Shown piece by piece: positions 11,563-20,585 of a stretch of 64,000 nucleotides of DNA. The notes under the pieces were generated by a model that ran no database searches, was not told the DNA's origin, and worked only from the letters and a program-made list of their open reading frames with translations. Each line of letters starts with the position of its first letter. Position 1 is the first letter of the stretch. Both the position numbers and the translations under genes were made by a program. Origin of the DNA: Craspedostauros australis (lineage: Eukaryota; Bacillariophyta; Bacillariophyceae; Mastogloiales; Achnanthaceae); assembly GCA_026770025.1 (NCBI GenBank), contig JAMXDE010000009.1, positions 1,711,001 through 1,775,000 of the forward strand, read 5' to 3'.

Positions 11563-11799
11563 TCGCTGGCTTGTCCCATCTTGGCAATCAGTGAGTGCAG
11601 AGCAAAGTGACCCATCAACCACTTCCATTGGCGTGACGGAGCAACAGAGGACATATTTGTATAAAGCATGCAACTCAATCGTACTACTCCAGTGACCCTA
11701 TATACCTATTCCACACTCAAAAACGCATACTTGATGAAGGTTGCGTTGCATAATTCTACACTTGGAGCGCCACGGCCATCGCAACAGAAAGGATATGAA

Positions 11800-12810
11800 G
11801 GATGCTCAACGATGAATACTCGTAGATCGGGACGTACAGCACCGTGCAGTTCCCCAGCAAGATTTAATCCTCCTTGGCATCTGCCATCTTGTCGTTCTTC
11901 TGCTCTTGGGTGGGGATGCTGCTCATGGCACTTTTGAAGTCACCGAACCAAACACCAGATTCCGGCAATCGATAAGCATCAGCATCAGCATCAGCAGCAC
12001 CGCGTGACTTCTCAATGTCGGACATGATGACGTTCCATCTATCTGACGCGTGGTCCGTCTCGGAACCAGGATTGAATGTTGAGACCATCGCCCGCAACGA
12101 ACGCGATGGTTCCGCTTTGTTGCTTCTGTGTGTTCTCATCTTCAAGAGTGACCTTCACCATCGCTTGCAGGGTCATGTTCATCGTTCGCGATGGACTGTG
12201 GACGTGGCGCCGCTCCTTGATCTGCCAATCTCCCGTCTCAATGTTGCGCAAGCGAAAGTGGGCGCACAGATGCAGCGCTTTCTTCTTCCATCGGACAGGA
12301 ATCAGGTTGTTGTGCACGAGCGGCGTCAAGCGGTCCATTATTTGGTTCGGTACCGTGCCACACTCGATGATGGTGAAAATAGCCCGCTTGTTCAGCTTGT
12401 ACGAATGCTGGGCGCCCCAAAGTAACTGATTTTTCCCTCGCATCGGCCGCGGCCGATTGACGCTTTCCATGGCGAATGGTTCATGTGCTGCCCACCGCAT
12501 CTGCGGCGTCCACGGTCGTGGATGAATTCGGTTGCTGAGAAGAAAGCGCTCCATGGAGACTGTCGTCCCAATACTCGTCCTCATACTCGTACTCGTGGGC
12601 AGCATGTCCGTGCTTGTGTCTTTATGCCTGTCCGTATCTGTGCACTAACTGCAGCTGCAGCTACAGCAGCCGCAGTCGATGATGTTCGTGACAATGTGAT
12701 TCATCCTCCATTTGCTGTCGTATTGAAAGTGCCGTTGATGCACCGGAGAGACGTCCGGATTGCCTGTCACCTCATCTACCGGCGTTACCGCAGCGCCATC
12801 TGCGGCGACC
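11800..12810 (-). pseudogene. Decayed tandem copy of the neighbouring glycosyltransferase-like gene
   Basis: The minus strand carries broken segments matching the intact gene immediately upstream (12857-14392) in the same order. Near 12790-12690 it reads VTGNPDVSPVHQRHFQYDS, matching VLTGNPNVPPMRERQFQYNS. At 12480-12050 it matches from NRPRPM through LCAHFRLRNIETGDWQIK to FVAGD. At 12030-11864 it matches RWNVIMSDIEKS through RLPESGVWFGDFKSA and QKNDKMADA, and a short tail continues to about 11805. The segments lie in different frames and the reading is ended by an early stop after MADAKED. The TM anchor and catalytic N-terminal loop are missing or scrambled. It lies 3' of the parent gene, as expected for a tandem duplication that lost function. 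Confidence 0.85.
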
Positions 12811-12856
12811 GTTTCCTCATTGCGCTCTATCCAGTCGACGCATGCTTCTCTGCCGC

Positions 12857-14392
12857 CTATTTCTCTTCTTTCCTGTTCTCCAATGCCCTTCGCGATCGAC
12901 GCTTCTTCAACAGCTTCCTGTACGGATCATCTTCGAAGGGCAGGAACTCGTCACGTTCCCGCAAGAACATGCTCGCGCCGCGCTTGTGGGCCATCATGAT
13001 GGGAAGGACGGTGAACGATGAATAGGTCGGGACGTACAGCGCCGTGCAGTTCCCCAGCAGAATCGAATCTGCCATGGCATCTGCCATCTTGTCGTTCTTC
13101 TGCTCTTGAGTGAGGATGTTGCTCGTGGCACTTTTGAAGTCACCGAACCAAACGCCAGATTCCGGCAATCGATCAGCACCAGCATCGGCACCGTCCGATT
13201 CCTCAACGTCGGACATGATGACATTCCATCCGTCTGGCGCATGATCTCGGAACCAAGATTGAATGTTGGGATCGTCGCCCGCAACGAATACGCTGACTCC
13301 ATCCTCTCGCTTCTGCGCATTCCCATCTTCTTGGGTGAACTTCACCATCGCTTGCAGGGTCATGTTCATCATCTGTGATGGGCTGTGGACGTGGCGCCAT
13401 GACTTGATCTGCCAATCTCCCGTCTCGTTGTTGCCCAGGCGAAAGTGGGCACACAGATGCAGTGGCTGGGTCTTCCGTTGCACAGGAATCAGCTTGTTGC
13501 GCACGAGCGGCGTCAAGTTTTCCATCATGTGGTCCACGACCGTGCCGCACTCGATGTTGGTGAACATGGTCCGCTTGTTCAGTTTGTACGTGTGGTAGAC
13601 GCTCCATAGCAACTGATCTGTCCCTTGCATCGGTCGCGGTCGATTGACGCCATCCCAATTCTTGGGAGAGTCGTTGTTGTACTTTTCTCCGTCGTCGTTC
13701 GGACTAGCAGCCTGAATGAACGGCGTATCTTCAATGAGCGCATCCCACGGTGCCTGGCTCCACAGCACGCGCACGGGACGCTGATATCGCAATCCATACG
13801 CCAGCGTGCGAATCGTATTCGCGAGGCGGTGTCCCAGTCCGCAGCAGCCGCTGACGATGATGGGCGTGACGGTGGTATTCACGTTCCATGTGCTGTTGTA
13901 CTGAAATTGGCGTTCGCGCATGGGAGGGACGTTCGGGTTTCCCGTGAGCACGATTGTCGGTAACATTTCCTCGTCTGTGTTGACTTGGTCTGGTGTGTCG
14001 CCATCTTCGATCTTCGTCTCGGCATTCGAAGCGACCTTCCTGGTAGCATTTGGAGCCGCCTCGCCCGTGGCGGCAAGTTGACTCCGCTGTTTTGCGTCGG
14101 CTGTTTCCGCAGCAATGACATCGCGAGACAACGTCTGAACCAACGGACCAGCAGCTTCATCGATCTCTTCCTCGACTCGATGTTGATGCCACATGTCCTC
14201 AAGATCGTCCATGATCGGCGCAGGAAAGACACCTGCCTTCTGGATGGAATACACGGACGAGACGATGCTGAGCACACCGCCCACGAAAAGCAGGCCCATG
14301 GCTTTGATGCTCTTTCCGTGAGCCGTGTTGACCTCCGTGTGCCGCTGCGTTGCTGTCACCATGATTGGCGCCTGGATTGATTGGGCTGGCAT
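12857..14392 (-). CDS. Type II membrane glycosyltransferase-like protein (possible fucosyltransferase-like GT-B)
   Basis: The 511-residue single-exon protein has a short cytosolic tail, one membrane helix at about residues 33-50 and a large lumenal domain, the layout of Golgi glycosyltransferases. Notable blocks are GCCGLGHRLANTIRTLAYG (about 182-200), LCAHFRLGNNETGDW (about 315-330), FVAGDDPNIQSWF, and PTYSSFTVLPIMM near the C-terminus. A G-x-G-L-x-x-R loop near the start, an H-x-R block in the middle and a late S-S-F motif recall the NodZ/FUT8/protein-O-fucosyltransferase superfamily, where they bind GDP-fucose. This assignment is by pattern only. NST and NTT sites suggest N-glycosylation. 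It has a decayed tandem copy just downstream and an intact paralogue at 27152-28666. Confidence 0.6.
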   Translation of the reverse strand: MPAQSIQAPIMVTATQRHTEVNTAHGKSIKAMGLLFVGGVLSIVSSVYSIQKAGVFPAPIMDDLEDMWHQHRVEEEIDEAAGPLVQTLSRDVIAAETADAKQRSQLAATGEAAPNATRKVASNAETKIEDGDTPDQVNTDEEMLPTIVLTGNPNVPPMRERQFQYNSTWNVNTTVTPIIVSGCCGLGHRLANTIRTLAYGLRYQRPVRVLWSQAPWDALIEDTPFIQAASPNDDGEKYNNDSPKNWDGVNRPRPMQGTDQLLWSVYHTYKLNKRTMFTNIECGTVVDHMMENLTPLVRNKLIPVQRKTQPLHLCAHFRLGNNETGDWQIKSWRHVHSPSQMMNMTLQAMVKFTQEDGNAQKREDGVSVFVAGDDPNIQSWFRDHAPDGWNVIMSDVEESDGADAGADRLPESGVWFGDFKSATSNILTQEQKNDKMADAMADSILLGNCTALYVPTYSSFTVLPIMMAHKRGASMFLRERDEFLPFEDDPYRKLLKKRRSRRALENRKEEK

Positions 14393-15348
14393 TTTCGATA
14401 CGCGATCCGATGACCGGCGGATCGACGGCGATGTACGCGTCCAATCGGATTGTTGTCAACCTCCAATAGAGAGAGCTGTCACACTGGGTAGCGTTCCCTG
14501 CTTAGAGTGGCTGTCGTTGCTTTGGTGGATGATGCGTCGTCTTCAACATGTGTTCGTACCATAGTCGTACGAGGAGGTATGATCAGGTCGGCAAGCACGG
14601 ACTTCAGCATGTGTGACACTGATACGTCGACGAAGACCCGACACACAAAGAGAGAGACGTCGAGACGAGAAAACGAAAGATGTGACAGCCAAAGGTGCGC
14701 GAAATGAGAATTCCGAAACGTCGCTGTTTCTGACCGAAATGTTCTCCATTTCAACAACAGAAAATGGCAATTTCTAATTCGAAAGGACACTTTAGTCCAA
14801 TGACTCGTTTGCTCAAGTCATGGAAATGTGCGTCGATTCGTGCGTATTTCTGGCCACCTACGTCACATTGTGACTCACATTTGTTGGTGTCTCTTGTTGG
14901 TCTTTTCGAGATGCGTGACGACTCCACGTCAATCCATCACTTACTCTCTCCAAGTGTTGCTTCCGATGACGAAGGCAATTTGGTGGTGTGCATTGTGGTC
15001 TGATGTGATGATGATGATGAACGAATGCGTTGGTCGGTGATGGATGTAATTATTGTGTTGATGTGCTGTGGCAATTCTCATCGATTGGGTTCTTGTGCTG
15101 GTTCTGACGAAGATCTGAGAACAGCGAGGCCAACGACCAACGACGCACCAACGCAACACCATCAATCGTTCTGTTGGTCATCGGCAGCACACGGGCAAGG
15201 CCATGGAAATGTGCCGCGACACACGCATCTTCCTCGCTGGGCAACAAACGACAACACCACTTCACAACACCATCTCTCTCACAAATTCAAAAAGGAATCA
15301 ATTGTACATCCCGCCACACCAAATCCCAAGACTACATACACAGCAAAA
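14393..15348. other. Divergent intergenic region (glycosyltransferase-like / LHC gene)
   Basis: No coding motif is seen. The right half should hold the promoter of the light-harvesting gene. The leader just before its ATG is A/C-rich, ending ACAGCAAAAATG. Confidence 0.45.
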
Positions 15349-16383
15349 ATGAAGTTCATCCTCGCAGCATCCCTCGTCTCGGCCGCCGCCGCCTTCGCTC
15401 CAGTCAGCACCAACAGCGTGCGATCGGAGACCAGCCTCAACCTTTGGGGTGAGCCAAGCAAGAAGGATGGCGAGACCGACATGTCTCCATCCCTCCCATT
15501 CGCCCCACGCCCAAAGCTCCTTGACGGAACCATGGCCGGTGATGTCGGTTTCGACCCATTCGGTTTCGCTGGAGCCGACAAGCAGAGCCTCGCCTACATG
15601 CGTGAGGTACGTTCGATATAACCAACAACGATATGTGCGATATGAAATGCCCAGTAATCGCAGTTGCAATGTGTCCATGGGGCTCGCGACGGAAGCATCA
15701 ATGGGACGCCAGCCAAGCTAACTCAATAAACGCTTGCTGCGTCGTCGACGCCGCGGTTGGCAAGGAGGTCACAACCAACAACAACAACAACAACAATTGC
15801 GTGTTGAAATGCTATTCGCAACCCCATTCCACTGTTTGAAGCATACCGCTATGCACGACACTCATCCACTCTCTCACACACCGCTTCTTCAATTTGTTCC
15901 GCCAAACTACGTCGTTTCCTCACTCACACGCAAATACAGGCCGAGATCAAGCACTCCCGCCTCGCCATGCTCGCCGTCGTCGGATGGCCACTTGCCGAGC
16001 TTTGGGACAAGCCCATCGCCGAGTCCGTCGGACTCCCATCCCTGCTGACCAAGAGCGGTGAATCCCCATCGCTGCTCAATGGTGGACTCGACAAGGTCGA
16101 TGTCCTCTACTGGGCTGCCGTCGCCCTCCTCGCTGGAATTGTTGAGCTTGAGAACATCAAGCAGAAGGAGGAGAAGGGCAAGGACTACGAGCTCGGTGAC
16201 TGCAACTTCGATCCACTCGGTTTCTACCCCAAGGAGAAGGACGCCAAGATGGCCATGCAGACCAAGGAGATCAAGCACGGACGTATCGCAATGATGGCCA
16301 TCCTCGGATTCGCTGCCCAGGAAGCCATCTACGGTATCCCAGTCGTCCAGGAGACACCATTCTTCTTCACTCCAATCTTCTAA
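15349..16383 (+). CDS. Fucoxanthin-chlorophyll a/c light-harvesting protein (LHC superfamily)
   Basis: This protein binds chlorophyll and carotenoid in the thylakoid antenna. Exon 1 (15349-15606) and exon 2 (15940-16383) flank a 333-base GTACGT...CAG intron, joined in phase 0 to give 233 residues. The N-terminus is a signal peptide (MKFILAASLVSAAAA) followed by FAPVST: the AAA|FAP site is the hallmark that routes proteins through the ER into red-derived complex plastids. Helix 1 carries EIKHSRLAML and helix 3 EIKHGRIAMM, the paired Glu-Arg chlorophyll ligands; the middle helix is WAAVALLAGIVELEN. DVGFDPFGFA and CNFDPLGFYP mark the two loop repeats. Codons are strongly biased to C-ending forms, as in highly expressed genes. 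Subfamily (Lhcr versus Lhcf) is not settled by eye. Confidence 0.95.
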
Positions 16384-16838
16384 ATGCCCCACCCAAACAA
16401 CGATTGGTGCGATTCCAATTTTGTACACTACCAAACGCCGCAGCCGCAGCAATGAATAACAAAAATAGAAACAGTTGAAAATCAAAACGGATCCAGTCCA
16501 TGTGTGAAGGCCAATGTGGATGCACTTGGCATCTGGCGAATGGATGCGCCCATCCTTGTTGATCATGCAACCTCTCATCTCGAAGATGTTCTCCCTCACC
16601 GAGAAGTTGAGGAGTTCCCGTGATCACATCCACAGTATCGAAACGTGGCCCACAAAATGAACCCCAAACGTGCGAACATCCCTTGATGTTCTCAAATTCG
16701 TTCCGCCCAATCTTCATCCTTTCTTCTCTTCCTTTCCAACCGTGCCAACGAACACAACAACATCGCCATCACCAACACAACAACAACATCACCAACACCA
16801 TCACATGCTCCTCACAAACTCGCAACCGCAAACAAATA
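16384..16838 (+). other. Intergenic, LHC 3' end to next gene
   Basis: This stretch holds the LHC 3' untranslated region and the leader of the next gene. The frame of the next protein is open back to 16620, but from a GTG and with a low-complexity His/Asn/Thr stretch, so it is treated as leader. Confidence 0.4.
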
Positions 16839-18584
16839 ATGTTGGAACAATCCAATCGAGAAAGAAGCCGAGACTACACGAGCACGATGAAAGGTGGTAG
16901 TATGAAGGAGCAGCTGTGTGCGAACTCACCGTTGTGGGCCGAGGCTGCAGCGTTGCTGGAACGACAGGAAGCATTGCAGCGCCTGCTGCGACAATACTTC
17001 GAGAGCAAACCAGCCAGCGGCTTGTATCGTGATGAGGCGCACGAGCGTATCGACGCCAGTACCAAAGATGCAATTCACAACGTCGATTTGGATGCATTCC
17101 GCTGCTTCGTGCGACACCTGCGCAAGATACTATCGAGATCGCCCCGTACCGTGATTCGGCAGGCGCTGACCGTGGCATTCGAGACACTGCAGCAGAGAAA
17201 TGGCGAAACATTTCAGGAACTGCAGCAGATCCTCGCCATACAAAAGCCTCCTCACAAGACACTCATCTATGACTACGTGGATGCCATTGAACAGGTCCCC
17301 CAAGGCAAGTGCTTTGATATGGTCCAAAAGCTGAGGCAGCAGCTCGCGACGGCACCATTGCACGTGACCAACCTGCCAGAGCTCGAGGCAAAGATACGAA
17401 AAGGGTTGGGACGCAAGATGAAAACCGTCCCGTCCCCAGAACTCGTCGCAACCGTGGTCGCGAAGGCCATTGCCAAGGAGGACCAACGCAGAGACAATCT
17501 GCGAAGCGGCGTCGAAAGGTGGGAAGCGAAGATGGTGCTCGACAAGCAGTATCGCCACTACGAGAAGGTGCAACGGCTGTGGTCATCATTCGGAGGCAAG
17601 GAGCTGTACGCAAGGTACCGAGAGGTGCAGCTGGCGATTTGCAGAAGCCGCATAGCACGGGGGAGTGAGTTCGAGTCCTTGTCCTCCGAGGTGTGCTTTG
17701 CCATGATCGTTCTCAAGCATGTCGAGCACCGGCAGAAACAGCAGAAGCAGAGCGATGGAATTTGTGCCGACGAGAGAAACCAGATATCATTCTCCTTCGA
17801 TTCGTTCCACTTCGAACAGAACTTGCGATGGTGGAAGGATGGAAAGGATGTGGGCGAAATCGATTTGGTCGTCTTCGATAGCAACCTCCCAATCGCCATC
17901 TGTGAAATGAAGAGTTCCACATTCGAGATCGCCCGCGCGCCCAAACAGCACCAGGAGAAGTTGGATGCGGTCCGATCCGCCGTTTCTTTCCCGCCACATC
18001 TGTCACCGCCACGTGATGCAGCATCCGAGTGGAGGATTGGAAAGACGTGGGACGGTGGCACCTGCGTGAATGGAAGGGATATGGGATTCCACATCTCTAC
18101 CCTGTTGCCGGATGGCGATGACGAACAGATCGGAGCGGACCCGCATCTTGCGCATGCAACCTGCAAAGGCACCTGTTCGCAGAAAGTTCTCATCGCCCAC
18201 CCATCCACATTCAGTTTGTGTGGCGACATTTCCGATATGTTGCTCAAAGGGATTGGCACCGTCGGCAAGAACGGCATCTGTGGCGAACAATCATGCTTCG
18301 ATACAGAAGCGGTCGTTTCGGCCGTCCGCTCCGTCCCACCCATGACAGAATGTGATTACTTTGAAGAGGTAGAAACGCGAGATACAGCAGCGGTGGTTGG
18401 TAGAAACTGCAAGAGCAATGATTGTCAACAGTCCATCGATTATCTCAAGCTCGCTACGTACGTGAGGCGCGAGATGAAACCAGGCGAGTTGCAAGAGTCG
18501 CCATTCGGTTGCTTTCGGCGTCTCCAGAGTTCCATGCTCATATTCCCGCGGAAGCATCTGCCGTCCAAACTAGAATCGAAATAG
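16839..18584 (+). CDS. Hypothetical protein with PD-(D/E)XK nuclease-like motif
   Basis: Starting at ATG 16839 (MLEQSNRERS) the product has 581 residues, single exon. The first 300 residues are helical and charged, without known motif. At about residues 340-360 the pattern GEIDLVVFD followed by IAICEMKSS has the D-(x)n-E-x-K spacing and hydrophobic beta-strand context of the PD-(D/E)XK phosphodiesterase fold. That fold is shared by restriction enzymes, Holliday-junction resolvases and several repair nucleases. The C-terminal 200 residues contain many Cys residues without a clear zinc site. A role in DNA or RNA processing is inferred from the motif alone. UNG lies 0.5 kb downstream on the same strand, but in eukaryotes this does not imply shared function. 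Confidence 0.6.
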   Translation: MLEQSNRERSRDYTSTMKGGSMKEQLCANSPLWAEAAALLERQEALQRLLRQYFESKPASGLYRDEAHERIDASTKDAIHNVDLDAFRCFVRHLRKILSRSPRTVIRQALTVAFETLQQRNGETFQELQQILAIQKPPHKTLIYDYVDAIEQVPQGKCFDMVQKLRQQLATAPLHVTNLPELEAKIRKGLGRKMKTVPSPELVATVVAKAIAKEDQRRDNLRSGVERWEAKMVLDKQYRHYEKVQRLWSSFGGKELYARYREVQLAICRSRIARGSEFESLSSEVCFAMIVLKHVEHRQKQQKQSDGICADERNQISFSFDSFHFEQNLRWWKDGKDVGEIDLVVFDSNLPIAICEMKSSTFEIARAPKQHQEKLDAVRSAVSFPPHLSPPRDAASEWRIGKTWDGGTCVNGRDMGFHISTLLPDGDDEQIGADPHLAHATCKGTCSQKVLIAHPSTFSLCGDISDMLLKGIGTVGKNGICGEQSCFDTEAVVSAVRSVPPMTECDYFEEVETRDTAAVVGRNCKSNDCQQSIDYLKLATYVRREMKPGELQESPFGCFRRLQSSMLIFPRKHLPSKLESK

Positions 18585-19064
18585 GGTCGGGTTTGATTCT
18601 TCCATTGCGCTGCGATTGCTCTGCTCCGCTCTGTTCGAGTAGGTACATTCTGTTTCGATAGACTCTCTGGTTTCGTTTGGCGCCAAAATAGGATAAACAC
18701 TAACAAAGTACTTTGACAGCTCAGATTCGAAACGCGCAGAAACTTGCATCCGGCCAGCGATCGCCAACAACGAAAATGGCGACAACGCAACATGAACAAC
18801 AACGCAACATGAACAACAACGCACGACAACGCACGACAACGCACGACAACGCCCAACATTCAACACAACACCAAACCGAAGCTCCAACGATGCCATTTCA
18901 CATGGATTCAACAACGAACACACACAAACCACGTCTTGACGAAGTTCCCTCCATTACAGATTGCGAAAGTTCCCTCCTCCTCCTCCTTGTTTCACTTTTC
19001 CGTGCACTCAAATCAAAACAATTCAAAAAGAAAGAAGCATCAATATCACCATCAACAAAGCAAG
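18585..19064 (+). other. Intergenic with short CAACG-type repeats
   Basis: At about 18785-18860 there are short tandem units based on ACAACGCACG and AACATGAACA. No gene motif is visible. The 3' part is the A-rich leader of UNG. Confidence 0.45.
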
Positions 19065-19964
19065 ATGATCACGTCGTTCTTCAAACCCAAACCAACAGGT
19101 GAAGACGGGAATGGGAAAGCGAAAGGCAAGAGAGGTTCATCGTCATCAGACGATGGCGGTGACAACGCTGCCAAGAAGAAGGCCAAGATCCCGCTGACGA
19201 CGGAGGTTCAGGAGCTGGTGGATGGCATCGAGAAGGACAATCCGTGGAGGGAGATGCTGGACAAGCACTTCCGATCACCCTCGTTCCAGCAGCTTGCCAA
19301 ATTCATGAAGAAGGAGCGTGAAGGCATCACGCCCATCTTTCCTCCTGTCAAAGACACCTTCTCCGCCCTCAATTGGACCCCGTTCGACCAGGTCAAGGTG
19401 GTCATCGTCGGTCAGGACCCCTACCACGGCCCCAACCAAGCGCACGGCCTGTGCTTCTCTGTGCGCAAGGGCGTCGCGATCCCGCCGTCGTTGCGCAACA
19501 TCTACAAGGAGCTGAAGAACGACGACGGCATCGACAATTTCACGGAACTGCCCAAGCACGGGTACTTGGAACGCTGGGCCAAACAGGGCGTCCTCATGAT
19601 CAACAACGTGCTGACCGTGCGCAAGGCGCAGCCGCACAGCCACAAGAAGCAGGGTTGGGAGGACATGACCGATGAGATCATCCGCGCCGTCGATCGCAAC
19701 AACAAGCAGGGTGTCGTGTACCTGCTGTGGGGCAAGCCGGCGACGAAGAAGACGGAAGCCATCCTGCGATCGTCGAGTCCGCGCACGGTGATCTGCACGT
19801 CGCATCCCAGTCCTTTGGGTGCCACCAAGACGAAGTCGCCGTTCATCGGCAGCAAGTGTTTCAGTCGGGCCAATAAAGCTTTGGAGGAGTATGGTATGGA
19901 GCCAATCGATTGGCGGGTGGATGGTGACGACGATGATGATGAAGATGGTGGTGAGGAGGAATGA
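19065..19964 (+). CDS. UNG: Uracil-DNA glycosylase (family 1 UNG)
   Basis: UNG excises uracil from DNA at the start of base-excision repair. The 299-residue product is a single exon. The water-activating motif GQDPYHGPNQAHG lies at 117-129 with catalytic D118, the LMINNVLTV block at 177-185, and the minor-groove intercalation loop HPSPLGA begins at H247. All core residues are present. The N-terminus MITSFFKPK resembles the end of a PCNA-interacting (PIP) box, as in nuclear UNG isoforms, followed by a Lys/Ser/Asp-rich linker with KKKAK that could be a nuclear signal. The C-terminus adds an Asp/Glu-rich tail encoded by a GATGATG simple repeat. The frame extends upstream to 18936 but from TTG, so ATG 19065 is chosen. 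Confidence 0.97.
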   Translation: MITSFFKPKPTGEDGNGKAKGKRGSSSSDDGGDNAAKKKAKIPLTTEVQELVDGIEKDNPWREMLDKHFRSPSFQQLAKFMKKEREGITPIFPPVKDTFSALNWTPFDQVKVVIVGQDPYHGPNQAHGLCFSVRKGVAIPPSLRNIYKELKNDDGIDNFTELPKHGYLERWAKQGVLMINNVLTVRKAQPHSHKKQGWEDMTDEIIRAVDRNNKQGVVYLLWGKPATKKTEAILRSSSPRTVICTSHPSPLGATKTKSPFIGSKCFSRANKALEEYGMEPIDWRVDGDDDDDEDGGEEE

Positions 19965-20500
19965 TGATGATGACGGACATTGTTATGATGAACACTACTA
20001 ATATTATATGATGATGATGATGATGATGATGATGGAAGAAGCGGCAGCTTTCATCACACAAACATATCATCCCCTTCGTTCCGCATTCCAGCTCCATGAG
20101 AGCATGTGCAATAGATCCTTCCATTACCCAACTCCTCTTCGTTTCATTGAGTCGCCTTGCTTTTTGCATTTTCCCACTTGTTTTTGGTGTTTTGGTAGAT
20201 GAGACCTCGCAAGGTGTAAAAAAAAACTCGCAGGTAACAGGAATTGTGCACAAAATCCTTCGCGCAGATTTTACCACATTCATTTCTTCGCCAGAACCGC
20301 TGAGGAGCGCAACGGACACAACAGTGCGAAGCATCACAAGAAAGCAACGGACAAAAACCAATGCTCGCAGTCAGATCGAAGCAGATCCAAGCAGATCAAA
20401 GTGGAGCATGCTCAATACCAACACCCTCATGGTCTGACCATCCATTCACAACTTCATCGAACAGTGCCGGCCACAACGCACACATATTAGTGCATATTCG
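19965..20500. other. Intergenic with (ATG)n microsatellite
   Basis: A run of ATG/TGA trinucleotides lies at 20008-20034, just after the acidic tail of UNG encoded by related triplets. No gene is recognised. Confidence 0.5.
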
Positions 20501-20512
20501 ATTATACAACAG
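20501..20512 (+). promoter_or_regulatory. Candidate core promoter element ATTATACAACAG
   Basis: One base differs from the 12-mers at 933 and 11034. It ends 73 bases before the TRAPPC10 ATG. Function is inferred from recurrence and spacing. Confidence 0.4.
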
Positions 20513-20585
20513 TACTCTCCAGAGAGTTGCAGCGTCCATCGAGCCACGCATCACAGCCCACATTCATTCGCGTTAATCAATCGAC

